Shown here in pieces: positions 9,438-17,885 of a DNA stretch of 64,000 nt. The DNA comes from Planctomycetaceae bacterium (GTDB taxonomy: Bacteria; Planctomycetota; Planctomycetia; Pirellulales; Pirellulaceae), in the NCBI GenBank assembly GCA_002726515.1, contig PBTE01000199.1, positions 38,276 to 102,275 on the forward strand. The letters are read 5' to 3'. The translations under genes were made by a program, and so were the position numbers. The notes below the pieces were generated by a model that worked only from the letters and a program-made list of their open reading frames with translations, was not told the DNA's origin and ran no database searches. The stretch's first letter is position 1, and every line of letters begins with the position of its first letter.

Positions 9438-10436
9438 GTGTCGAAGCAAGAGAAGCGTCCCGGTTTTACGTTGGTCGAACTTCTTGTTGTGATGATGATC
9501 ATCGCAATCCTCATTGCGCTGTTGTTGCCCGCGGTGCAACTGGCACGGGAAGCGGCCCGTCGCATGCAGTGTGCCAACAACATCAAGCAACATGGAATAG
9601 CAGTTCACAACTTCGCTTCTCGCAGCGCCAACAGGTTTCCACCACTTGCAAAAATGACTCCGCAGATAACGCAAAGCTTCTGGCATATCTTGCTACCGTT
9701 TATCGAGCAACAGGACCTTTACGACTTGACGTATACTCGCGTCGTCACTGCATCAGTTGCTGAAAGTGGCGGACCAGCTGTCTTTTTGCTGAAAGACTGG
9801 AATTATAATGGCCAACGCAGTCCAGGTTCTATTAAAGGAAAGTTTTTTGATAAATTCGGAAAGATAGCTGCCTACCAATGTCCGGCCGATCCTGGAATTC
9901 GGCGGAGAAAATGGTCAGAAAAATACGCCAGCTACGCGGCGAATTATCTAGTCCTGGGAACAGAGGGAGGCGGGTCCTCTGGCCGGTGGGAACAATTCGA
10001 TTCAAACCCAATTTGTTACTGGGGGTGCGATAAGGATGAAAGTTGGTCCAGCGGATACAACCTGGGTACGATTCCCGACGGCACCGCGTTCACCCTCATG
10101 TCCGGTGAATATGCACGCTCTGGCACCGTTGATTGGAACATGCCTGCCCTGGCAGCGCCTCATGAATGGGCAGCCATGTTTGCGTTTAACCTGTTCGAGT
10201 GGCCTTCGATGCCACCGTACAACGGAGTCGGATGGTGGAGGGAACAGGCAGGCTATGCGCAGTGGCCCCCAACCACAAACGAGAGCCCTGGCCTCTTCCG
10301 TCCCAGTACGCCTCACAACGTCTGGCAGGGAGTCCTGGCGGATGGACATGTTCGAGCCATCTCGTTGGACATTAACCAGACTGTATGGTCGAATCTCATC
10401 CATCCGGCCGATGGAAATGTGGTGGCTAAGTACTAG
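9438..10436 (+). CDS. DUF1559 prepilin-like protein with N-methylation motif
   Basis: The protein has 332 residues. The N-terminus is a type IV prepilin/pseudopilin signal: a short basic leader, cleavage expected after Gly9 before Phe10, Glu at +5 (GFTLVELL), then a ~20-residue hydrophobic helix. The conserved [16 protein letters not shown] segment that opens the DUF1559 domain follows, and the C-terminus carries the [11 protein letters not shown] motif. The family motif is usually written H-X9-DG; here 8 residues separate His and Asp. This family is massively expanded in planctomycetes and is presumably surface-exposed after processing by a type IV peptidase; its role is unknown. GTG 9438 is chosen because TCGGAGA lies 7 bp upstream and it gives a normal leader; ATG 9390 would add 16 residues. 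Confidence 0.88.
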   Translation: MSKQEKRPGFTLVELLVVMMIIAILIALLLPAVQLAREAARRMQCANNIKQHGIAVHNFASRSANRFPPLAKMTPQITQSFWHILLPFIEQQDLYDLTYTRVVTASVAESGGPAVFLLKDWNYNGQRSPGSIKGKFFDKFGKIAAYQCPADPGIRRRKWSEKYASYAANYLVLGTEGGGSSGRWEQFDSNPICYWGCDKDESWSSGYNLGTIPDGTAFTLMSGEYARSGTVDWNMPALAAPHEWAAMFAFNLFEWPSMPPYNGVGWWREQAGYAQWPPTTNESPGLFRPSTPHNVWQGVLADGHVRAISLDINQTVWSNLIHPADGNVVAKY

Positions 10437-10556
10437 CAGCCTCAGGAGGCGAAAAGGACTGGGCACCGGAAGTAGATCTAGATCGCGTCACCTCGGCAGG
10501 CAGACGCGTCGTGTCGGTGCCTCTCGACCTTCGAACCGTTGCCAGTTTCGCCTTGG

Positions 10557-10958
10557 TCACTGACTGGTGACCTCAAGCCTGACTTCCCCCGTGGGAAGAT
10601 CAACCGTCAAGGGAGTCGTCTCCGGGCGGCTGTAAATCTCTGCCACCCCGGATTCCGTCATCTCAGGTCCCGTAGGGCTTGCATCTGCAACTTTGACAAC
10701 AATCACTTTATATCGTCCAGCCGGAAGTCCTGCCTTACCCCCGGTGGGAACAATCAAAAATCGACCCTCGTCGTCGCTCGCCGCCAGGACAGCGATTTCG
10801 TCCGATCCCTCCGGCATAAACATTATTTGGGCATTGCCGATAGCAGCCCCGTCGAGTGTGATAACTCCCGGTATGGAAAAGGGTTGTTTTTCACATCCCG
10901 CAAACAGCACCGGCATCAGTAACAGCCAAGCAAATCGTCGTTGGAAAAAAGCCATCAT
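10557..10958 (-). CDS. Small lipoprotein with transthyretin/carboxypeptidase-regulatory-like fold
   Basis: The protein has 133 residues with a lipoprotein signal: basic start, hydrophobic run, and lipobox LFAGC with Cys22 as the lipidation site. The mature part (GVITLDGAAIGNAQIMFMPEG, then GLPAGRYKVIVVK) has the beta-sandwich pattern of the carboxypeptidase-regulatory-like small lipoproteins common in planctomycetes, often found next to DUF1559 genes. Here it lies convergent to the DUF1559 gene rather than downstream in the same operon. It is predicted to be exported and membrane-anchored. No catalytic residues are seen, and a structural or binding role is inferred only from the fold. Confidence 0.8.
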   Translation of the reverse strand: MMAFFQRRFAWLLLMPVLFAGCEKQPFSIPGVITLDGAAIGNAQIMFMPEGSDEIAVLAASDDEGRFLIVPTGGKAGLPAGRYKVIVVKVADASPTGPEMTESGVAEIYSRPETTPLTVDLPTGEVRLEVTSQ

Positions 10959-11108
10959 GTCAAAATTTCCTGTTGCAAAACATTCTTGGTTAAAGTCTGT
11001 GGAACCCCGACGGGACTACAACCGGTGAATTTTACAAGCTGATTCACTGCCCTGCCAGCGGGTATGCGGTTCTCTGTTTGAAACTTGCCAGCTTTGCTGA
11101 AAAGACTG

Positions 11109-12239
11109 CTATTTCACTTTGTGGGGTGTGTATTCAACCCCATCTCGCTTCCGCAAAACGGTTGCCGAATCGATGGTGTCCAGTCCTGCGTCCGGGCCAA
11201 AAGATTGCGGGTTGATTCGCGTCAGCTTGGCCAACACCTCGTGACCTTCCACCAGCCGACCAAACACAGTGTGCCGGCCGTTGAGATGGGGTGTCGGCAG
11301 GAAGGTGATAAAGAACTGCGACCCTCCTGTATCGGGTCCGCTGTGCGCCATGCTTAAAGATCCTCGAAAATGCTTGCGGTGGCCTGACTTGTCACACTCG
11401 CAATAGATTTCATACCCTGGGCCACCCGTTCCGTCACCCTGGGGGCATCCACCTTGGGCCATGAAACCTGCAAGAACGCGGTGAAATTTCAACCCGTTGT
11501 AAAACCCGCTTTCGACCAGGCTGATAAAATTTCCGACGCTTTCGGGAGCCTCATTCTCAAAGAGTTCGACAATCATTGGTCCTTTCGACGTCAACAACTC
11601 CACGCGGGGTAAATCGTCAGCTGCCAGTTCGGCTTCACGTAGCTTTTCCTCGACAGCCCAGTGCTGTTTGTAGGTGGCAATTTCAGCGACGAGCGAATTG
11701 GCTTGAACGTCGAGAACGCCCGCGACTTTTGCTTCTGAAAAGTGCTTTTCAGCTTGGTCGAAGTGGTTCGTGCAAAAGGCAGCGATACCCGCCCAATTCG
11801 GCAGTACCCGTTCATCACACCCATTTTCCGACAACAGCCGGGCCAATTCAAACGCAGATTCGTAATCATCACGTTTGACATCGTCGCGAACCATGCTCAC
11901 CAGCAGGCGACTGATAGCTCGATCTTCATTGGGTGACTCCCGATAAACGGCAACAGCCGCTTCTCGAAGGTGGGGTGCCAGTTTCTCAGTCTCTTCCAAA
12001 AGTTCCTCATACTGCTTACGGATCTTTTCCGCCGCTTCGTCTTCGGCGCTGGAGTACGCATCGCGTAAATCGCGCAGCTGACCCAACAAGCCTTTCCAGT
12101 CCTGGAACACCCGATCGAATACCTCCGCAGGAGTGGAAGCGGTCAGCTGGGGCGTTTCTGTCTCCTGAGCCAGTACGTTTTCGGAAAATTCGAGAAATAA
12201 CCCTACGCAAAGTATACTGATCATCACGCGAAAATGCAT
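11109..12239 (-). CDS. Secreted cyclophilin-type peptidyl-prolyl isomerase
   Basis: The protein has 376 residues. A signal peptide ([18 protein letters not shown], cleavage near LAQ) leads into a ~180-residue helical, TPR-like region. A C-terminal cyclophilin domain follows, with [13 protein letters not shown], a GGSQFFITF segment and LNGRHTVFG, which hold the proline-isomerase active site (Arg of FHR, Gln of FMAQ, and the FITF and HTVF segments). The cyclophilin has a short cysteine- and charge-rich insert ([10 protein letters not shown]). Start 12239 is preferred to the longer frame (to 12434) because it gives a proper signal peptide and has GGAG about 7 bp upstream. The longer frame would also overlap the divergent rsmD gene. 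It probably assists folding of exported proteins. Confidence 0.9.
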   Translation of the reverse strand: MHFRVMISILCVGLFLEFSENVLAQETETPQLTASTPAEVFDRVFQDWKGLLGQLRDLRDAYSSAEDEAAEKIRKQYEELLEETEKLAPHLREAAVAVYRESPNEDRAISRLLVSMVRDDVKRDDYESAFELARLLSENGCDERVLPNWAGIAAFCTNHFDQAEKHFSEAKVAGVLDVQANSLVAEIATYKQHWAVEEKLREAELAADDLPRVELLTSKGPMIVELFENEAPESVGNFISLVESGFYNGLKFHRVLAGFMAQGGCPQGDGTGGPGYEIYCECDKSGHRKHFRGSLSMAHSGPDTGGSQFFITFLPTPHLNGRHTVFGRLVEGHEVLAKLTRINPQSFGPDAGLDTIDSATVLRKRDGVEYTPHKVK

Positions 12240-12375
12240 ATGACGACTCCTTTTTTGTGATAAGGGTGGGTGTATGGAGGAATGGCCCATCATGTTAACG
12301 TGTAGGATCACATCGGTGTAGAACCGGGCCTCTGGTTTTTTACGAAGGTTCAGCGGGTTTTGATCGCGGCTTCCC

Positions 12376-13026
12376 ATGAAAAGAAAATCGTCAAGAGAAA
12401 ATGCAAAAGCGGACCGACTGCCGCGGGGGCGCACCCGTCATTCTACTGTTACTGAATTAAAGATCATCGGGGGAAAATTTCGCGGCAGCAAGCTGAACTA
12501 TGCGGGCGATCAGCGAGTCCGCCCCATGAAACACCGGGTCCGAGAAGCAATCTTCAATCTTCTGGGCACGGAGGTTGAGAACAAGCATATTTTTGACCTA
12601 TTTGCTGGAACCGGCGCCCTCGGGCTGGAGGCCCTCAGCCGGGGTGCGGCGCAAGCAACCTTTATCGAGCGACACTTCCCGACCGCCCGGGTGATTCAAA
12701 AAAATGTCGACCAATTGGATGTGGGCCAATCCACGGAAATTATCAGGGCAGACACTTTTTTTTGGGTCGAGCATCGGTTGGAAGCTACTGATTCGCCGTG
12801 GATGGTTTTCTGTTGTCCACCATATGACTTTTACGTCCAGCGACAATCCCAGGTGTTGTCCTTGGTCCAGACGATGATGGAGCGGGCCGTCGATCAAAGT
12901 GTCGTCTGTGTTGAATCTGACGAGCGATTCAACTTCGGCCTTCTGCCCGAGCCCGATTCCTGGGACGTGCGGAATTATGCTCCTGCAGTGGTGGGAATCT
13001 GGCGCAAAGAGATTGCTGGGGCTTGA
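12376..13026 (+). CDS. rsmD: 16S rRNA (guanine966-N2)-methyltransferase RsmD
   Basis: The protein has 216 residues. IIGGKFRG and the [16 protein letters not shown] block are the family's N-terminal signature. The SAM-binding motif is [18 protein letters not shown], and the catalytic N-methyltransferase motif, usually DPPY or NPPY, reads CCPPY here. RsmD methylates G966 of 16S rRNA during 30S assembly. The Asp/Asn-to-Cys change at the first motif position departs from the canonical form; the PPY core is intact. The first ~25 residues are basic and not typical of the family, so the true start may be later, although no better ATG or ribosome-binding site was found. It is divergent from the cyclophilin gene. 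Confidence 0.85.
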   Translation: MKRKSSRENAKADRLPRGRTRHSTVTELKIIGGKFRGSKLNYAGDQRVRPMKHRVREAIFNLLGTEVENKHIFDLFAGTGALGLEALSRGAAQATFIERHFPTARVIQKNVDQLDVGQSTEIIRADTFFWVEHRLEATDSPWMVFCCPPYDFYVQRQSQVLSLVQTMMERAVDQSVVCVESDERFNFGLLPEPDSWDVRNYAPAVVGIWRKEIAGA

Positions 13027-13215
13027 GACTTGACGGCATTTGCAGCTCCGTCACCCTGCGAAATTTCCAGACTTCAGCATACTTTTTTGCTGAGCGTCAA
13101 GTCGGTCAAGTCGCCGATCCGAAAACACCTTACAAGCGCATCCCTTTCGCCCGATGCTAGCTTCACAATGATCCACATGTCGTTGAATTTCGACGTGCTG
13201 CCAAAGGTTACGCTG

Positions 13216-13716
13216 ATGAAGTCAAACAACTGGTGGAAACTTTGTCCTTTTCTCGTACTTTGGTCCCTTGGATGCGGAACGCATTACGCTGAGTTGGACA
13301 CCCAACGGGCGAAGTACTTGCTGGCTGACGAACCTCCGGGTGCCGTGGGAGTGCTTGACCTGCGCGAATCCATCTCCGGGGACCAACAAGTCGTGCTGGT
13401 GGGACAAATCGGCGGTATTGCAGACCCCTGGTCGCGCGGACAAGCGAGTTTCGTCATCATGGATCCGGTCTCCCTGATGGAAGGAGAGGGACACTCCGAA
13501 AACTGCGCCTGCCCCTTCTGTCGCCAGTCCGCCGAGGAAACAGAAGGACTGGCGCTCGTGCAATTTTTGGACGACAGCGGAGAAGTGCTCTCTGTTGACG
13601 CACAACGGCTGTTCTGTGTGAGCAAAGACCAAATGGTGGTTGTACAAGGTCATGCCAAGTTGGACCAACTCGGACACCTGATTGTGGCCGCACACGGCCT
13701 CTACATCCGTCGCTGA
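13216..13716 (+). CDS. Conserved lipoprotein with CxCPFC motif, unknown function
   Basis: The protein has 166 residues from ATG 13216. The N-terminus has basic residues, a hydrophobic stretch and a SLGC lipobox, so export and lipidation are likely. The mature part has a hydrophobic strand-rich start (QQVVLVGQIGG), then a cysteine cluster ENCACPFCRQ that resembles a metal- or thiol-binding site, then QRLFCVSKDQMVVVQGHAKL. The overall pattern recalls an OB-fold-like beta-barrel. The frame is open upstream to 13030, but only the later ATG gives a credible signal. It is followed after 52 bp by a secreted HMA metal-binding protein, suggesting a shared role in metal handling. No family name is known to me. 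Confidence 0.7.
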   Translation: MKSNNWWKLCPFLVLWSLGCGTHYAELDTQRAKYLLADEPPGAVGVLDLRESISGDQQVVLVGQIGGIADPWSRGQASFVIMDPVSLMEGEGHSENCACPFCRQSAEETEGLALVQFLDDSGEVLSVDAQRLFCVSKDQMVVVQGHAKLDQLGHLIVAAHGLYIRR

Positions 13717-13768
13717 GTGCACATCGCTTAGAGTCAACAAGCTGTTGCCGGAAAACAAGGAGCAGGAA

Positions 13769-14110
13769 ATGAAATTGGTTTTAGTAAAGCTACTGATTGG
13801 GGCCCTCTGCACCCAGTTCATCATCTCCGGCAACCTGCATGCTGTTGAGCTCAAAGGTCGCGCCGTGGCCGTCTATGTCGATGACATGCACTGCAAAAAC
13901 TGTGCGAAAAAAATCGCTCGCAAACTCTACACCGTGCCCGGTGTTTTGGCTGTACATGCGGATGTCAAACAAAACGTGGCGTTGATCACTCCCCAGAAAG
14001 GAAAAGATCCGTCACGACGAGCACTCTGGGAAGCGATTGAATCGGCCAACTTCAAACCGGTGAAGATGATCGGCCCGGACCGAACCTACAAAACCAAGCC
14101 CTCGAAGTAG
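13769..14110 (+). CDS. Secreted HMA-domain metal-binding protein
   Basis: The protein has 113 residues, starting at ATG 13769 with AAGGAG 7 bp upstream. A cleavable signal peptide (hydrophobic core, end near LHA) precedes a heavy-metal-associated domain: the beta strand VAVYVDDMHC, the CKNC metal-binding pair, AKKIARKLYTVPGV and the downstream strand. Such domains bind Cu(I), Zn or Hg through the two cysteines. The export signal suggests a periplasmic metal-binding protein rather than a cytosolic copper chaperone. It is likely co-transcribed with the CxCPFC lipoprotein just upstream. Confidence 0.82.
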   Translation: MKLVLVKLLIGALCTQFIISGNLHAVELKGRAVAVYVDDMHCKNCAKKIARKLYTVPGVLAVHADVKQNVALITPQKGKDPSRRALWEAIESANFKPVKMIGPDRTYKTKPSK

Positions 14111-14368
14111 CGCTGCCGGTCCAAGACGCCGGACGGCGGGCACTTTCGTTAAGGGCCAAAAGGGCACACAACGCCTCGCACCTTGACGAGTTGGCCTGCA
14201 AAAGCTGCAAGGTACAAGACTCGTGATCGAGGTGTCCCAGTTCCCTCCGGGGCATTCAGCACGTAGACAACTTCCACCCGTGGTTGGCGGGACAGAGCCG
14301 ACAGCAACGGGCCCAGTTTGTTGGGAGCTGGATCTCTCCGAGCGACCCGGATGCGTTATAAGCGAAAC

Positions 14369-14785
14369 CTAATCTTCCTTGAAGTCAATTGCTGCCGAGT
14401 TAATACAATAACGCAAGCCGATCGGTTCAGGTCCATCTGAGAAAACGTGCCCCAAGTGGGCGTCGCAGTGACTACAGAGCACCTCGACTCGCCGCATGAA
14501 CAAACTCCGATCCTCTTGTTCAGCGATATTGGTTTCATCCACCGGTTGGACAAAACTGGGCCAACCGGTCCCCGAATCGAACTTGGAATCCGAACTGAAA
14601 AGCGCCGCACCGCAGCACACGCAGTGGTACATTCCGTCGGACTTGCAATCCCAGTATTTGCCTGTAAATGCGCGTTCGGTTCCCTTTTTCCGAGTCACTC
14701 GAAACTGTTCAGCCGTGAGTTTCTGCTTCCACTGCTCATCTGTTTTAGAAAAATCTTCCGCTGGTTGTTCCGCGTCTGCTGACAT
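14369..14785 (-). CDS. msrB: Peptide-methionine (R)-S-oxide reductase MsrB
   Basis: The protein has 138 residues, a normal MsrB length. It has the zinc pairs Cys55/Cys58 (CVCC) and Cys104/Cys107 (CSHC), the GTGWPSF substrate segment (72-78), HLGHVF, and the catalytic cysteine Cys127 in RYCINS. It reduces methionine-R-sulfoxide in proteins. No signal peptide is seen, so it is cytoplasmic. An extra cysteine (Cys57) sits inside the first zinc pair. The gene is separated by about 240 bp from the upstream prenyltransferase-repeat gene and is probably transcribed separately. Confidence 0.94.
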   Translation of the reverse strand: MSADAEQPAEDFSKTDEQWKQKLTAEQFRVTRKKGTERAFTGKYWDCKSDGMYHCVCCGAALFSSDSKFDSGTGWPSFVQPVDETNIAEQEDRSLFMRRVEVLCSHCDAHLGHVFSDGPEPIGLRYCINSAAIDFKED

Positions 14786-15023
14786 GTTGCCTCCTCAAAA
14801 ATGCAATCGTCCTGAACCAACACCAAGTCGTTTTCTCGACATACAACGGCCATTGAAGGTGACAGCCCCTGAGTGGTTGACGTACCTGCCTGACGGGCCC
14901 CTGGTTTCACCACGTCTGTCACCAGACACCCTGGGTACCAACCCAACGCTGAATTTTCTTGCCGGGGGATTTTTCTGTCTCCGTCTCATGAATGCAGAAT
15001 GCGGTGTTTCCCCATGAAAGCAT

Positions 15024-16145
15024 TCACTTCCGACAGTAGGAGAGCGCAAGGAGAGCATAACCTGTCACCAGATTCTGGTCACCTTCGAGCCAACGCGAGT
15101 TTCCATTGATCCACGATCCGTCCTCGCGCTGTTTTCCCGCCAATTCATGAACCAATTCACTACGCCAATCATGTTCGATCCCGGCCGCATCGACAAATGT
15201 GTGCTCACCCAGAAGACTCAACGCTTTAGCAAAAGTGTGGTAGTAATAGTAGAGTCCCGAGTCTCCCAGGCCTGGATTGCTTTCCAGGTCGTAGTGGCGC
15301 TGAATCCATCCAATCGCAGCCTTCACGCGAAAATCTTCCGGTCCCACGCCTGCATAAATCATACTCTTGAGACCAGCATAAGTCATCGAACCATAACTTC
15401 TTAAACCACCGTTGTCGGTGACCCCCGACTGGCTCTTTCCTCCCTCCGCAGCAGTGTAGTAAAAACCACCGTCATTGATCTTCGCAGCCGGGGCGGTTGT
15501 GTTGAATTCCGTTTCCAGGTTTTGACACCTCGAGACGAACAGCAGTGCGCGTTGCAGGGCTTCACTGTCCGCGGCGTTGCCTGCGGCACGCAAAGCTTCA
15601 ACGAAGAAAGTTGAATTAGAAAGATCGGGCCGGCGATGTTTACCGTACCCGGCCCCTCCATAGGCTGGGTCGCGCGGATCTTTGCCTTCGTCCTGATCCC
15701 ACTGCAGTTCCTTGATGAACTTGTCCGCGTTCCGAATGATTTCGTCATATTGTCCATCGTCGTTTGCCAGCTGAAAACAAACGATGGACAGGCATGTTTC
15801 ATAATTGCGATACAAAGTTCCCGGTTGGTAAATACCCCCGTCCTTTTGAACAAACTTTTCCAAGTACTGTAAACTAACTGCTACCACTGGATCGTTGACC
15901 GAGCATCCGTTGCGCAGGATCGCGGTGGTGATCAAAGCGGTGATGCCAGGTCCCGCATGAGCGCTGTAGGAACCGTCTTTGGCCTGCCCGTGTGATCTCA
16001 AGTAATCGATCGCCTTCGCGACGGACGACTCTAAAGTACGATCGCGGTCGGTAGGAGCAGAATCCGCACGGCTTGAGGCTTGGTCACGACCCCCAAAAAA
16101 GATGGCGGCTAGCAGCGTTAAGATGGCAAGGGTGCGATTAGTCAT
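15024..16145 (-). CDS. Secreted prenyltransferase/squalene-oxidase-repeat protein
   Basis: The protein has 373 residues with a signal peptide (MTNRTLAILTLLAAIFFGG). The mature part consists of alpha/alpha-barrel repeats of the terpene-cyclase/prenyltransferase type: KAIDYLRSHGQAKDGSYS, QYLEKFVQKDGGIYQPG, AAIGWIQRHYDLESNPG and KQREDGSWING. These resemble QW-type repeats. No DxDD cyclase motif is visible, so a cyclase activity should not be assumed. Secreted proteins with this fold are common in planctomycetes and unassigned. ATG 16145 is preferred over 16187 because it gives the signal peptide at the N-terminus and has AGGA at a suitable distance. Confidence 0.8.
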   Translation of the reverse strand: MTNRTLAILTLLAAIFFGGRDQASSRADSAPTDRDRTLESSVAKAIDYLRSHGQAKDGSYSAHAGPGITALITTAILRNGCSVNDPVVAVSLQYLEKFVQKDGGIYQPGTLYRNYETCLSIVCFQLANDDGQYDEIIRNADKFIKELQWDQDEGKDPRDPAYGGAGYGKHRRPDLSNSTFFVEALRAAGNAADSEALQRALLFVSRCQNLETEFNTTAPAAKINDGGFYYTAAEGGKSQSGVTDNGGLRSYGSMTYAGLKSMIYAGVGPEDFRVKAAIGWIQRHYDLESNPGLGDSGLYYYYHTFAKALSLLGEHTFVDAAGIEHDWRSELVHELAGKQREDGSWINGNSRWLEGDQNLVTGYALLALSYCRK

Positions 16146-16334
16146 TGCCCAGTTCCTGAAATTTTGAAAAGAAGCATGTGCTTCCATGGGTCCGGGCAGT
16201 GCGACGGCGGTTCAACAGTCCGCTGATCTCCAGCCAAACAGTGCGTTTACCCTCCGGTAACTCTAGTACCTTTATTCTACGCCATGAAAGGTGAAAAAGG
16301 CGACCCCGCTAAGATGGCACGAGCAGGCCCTGAA

Positions 16335-17711
16335 TCATTTGCCGATGCAAAAACGGCTGAAAATCCGATCCAGAACGTCCTCGGTGTACACGGCTCCCAC
16401 TACCTTTCCCAACTCATCCAGTGCAAACCGCACCTCGGTGGCAACCAATTCTTCACCCGTTGCACCTTGCACTTCCAGCATGGCCCGAGCCAAGCTCTCG
16501 TGCGCAGCAGTCAGGCTTTTGTGGCAACGAGCGGCGGTCGTGGCAACAACATTCCCCAAAGAGTCATCGACCAGAAATGCTGAACGATAAATGGCAAGAA
16601 GAAGCTCTTTCACACCAGAACCCGTCCTGCTGCTCGTTCGAATCGCATCCTTCCCCAGTTGCAAAACATTTGGGTAATCGCACTTCGTTAGAACAAGCAA
16701 ACGCGGTTCAGGGGGCTGGCTGGATAATTCGCCCCGCTCCCAGGCATTTAACGGCCGCGTCGAATCGATACAAAAAATTTGCAGATTGGCCCGTCGACGC
16801 TGCTGGGAAGTCACTTGCTGCGCGGCCGCAGCGGTACCACGGACCGGATTGGCCATCTCGACCCCGGCGGTATCCACCAATTCACACGCCACTCCGTCAA
16901 TATCAACGCGGCACGTGATGTAGTCTCGTGTTGTTCCCGGAGCCTCCGAAACAATCGCGGCGGTTTTACCGGCGATCGCGTTGAGCAAACTGCTTTTACC
17001 AACGTTGGGTGCTCCAACCAACACGACACGAATGCCTTCGACCGTTTGTAAGCGACTCTCCATTTGTAGTAGCGTCTCCTGGATCCTATCAGCCGAGAGT
17101 TTCAACTGACTTTCCAGTTCTGCAGCTCCTATGAATTCTATGTCTTCTTCTACAAAATCAAGTCCCGCTTCAAGTCGGGCAAGTAAGTTGAGCAGATTTT
17201 CCCGTAATTCAGTCAAGGGCAACGTGAGCCCCCCCGCCAATTGTTGCAACGCGGTGTCGAGTTGCTGAGGCCCGCTAGCGTCGATGACTGCCATAACGGC
17301 TTCTGCTTGAGTCAGGTCGAGGCGGCCGGCAAGAAAGGCGCGCATCGTGAATTCACCCGGCTCCGCCAAACGGGCTCCTGCGCCACAAACGGTCTCCAGT
17401 GCCGCTTCCAGGAGCGCGGGGGATCCCACGGTGTGAAGTTCGGCCGTGGGCTGCCGCGTATAACTGCTGGTGCCCGGCCAAAGATAGAGATCGCAAGGCG
17501 GATCAGCATCCCACTGCCGCAGTCGAAGATAACCCGGAATCACGCTGGCACATCGAACCTGATCGATTTGTGTTCCTGCTTGCGAGTCAAACACTTCTCG
17601 TAAAAGCGTGACGACGGTGGGACCACTTAATCTTACCACTCCACGGTATGCGCCTCCCGGCGGCGAGGCAATAGCGACGATCGTGTCGTCTGGATGGTAG
17701 AGTCTGGACAA
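16335..17711 (-). CDS. mnmE: tRNA uridine-5-carboxymethylaminomethyl(34) GTPase MnmE
   Basis: The protein has 458 residues, the standard length. The N-terminal folate-binding domain begins with DTIVAIASPPG. The G domain has GAPNVGKS (233-240), the PGTTRD switch and DTAG (280-283). The usual NKxD reads TKCD. The protein ends in FCIGK, the C-terminal motif with the conserved cysteine (Cys455). With MnmG it modifies the wobble uridine of several tRNAs. It follows yidC by 174 bp on the same strand, preserving the widespread yidC-mnmE order. Confidence 0.95.
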   Translation of the reverse strand: MSRLYHPDDTIVAIASPPGGAYRGVVRLSGPTVVTLLREVFDSQAGTQIDQVRCASVIPGYLRLRQWDADPPCDLYLWPGTSSYTRQPTAELHTVGSPALLEAALETVCGAGARLAEPGEFTMRAFLAGRLDLTQAEAVMAVIDASGPQQLDTALQQLAGGLTLPLTELRENLLNLLARLEAGLDFVEEDIEFIGAAELESQLKLSADRIQETLLQMESRLQTVEGIRVVLVGAPNVGKSSLLNAIAGKTAAIVSEAPGTTRDYITCRVDIDGVACELVDTAGVEMANPVRGTAAAAQQVTSQQRRRANLQIFCIDSTRPLNAWERGELSSQPPEPRLLVLTKCDYPNVLQLGKDAIRTSSRTGSGVKELLLAIYRSAFLVDDSLGNVVATTAARCHKSLTAAHESLARAMLEVQGATGEELVATEVRFALDELGKVVGAVYTEDVLDRIFSRFCIGK

Positions 17712-17885
17712 GATTTTGTCGGATTCTTACGAACGGCTGAATTTATTCGGCGGCATTTTCATGTCCTTTTCCCTCACGAACAAAGAGTTCCGAAATCCTT
17801 TCGTGCCAGTCCTGAGGTCGGCAAACTCATCGACGCCACCAACACCAAAACAGTTTGATTGGGAACGAACAAAGAACTGGCCATT

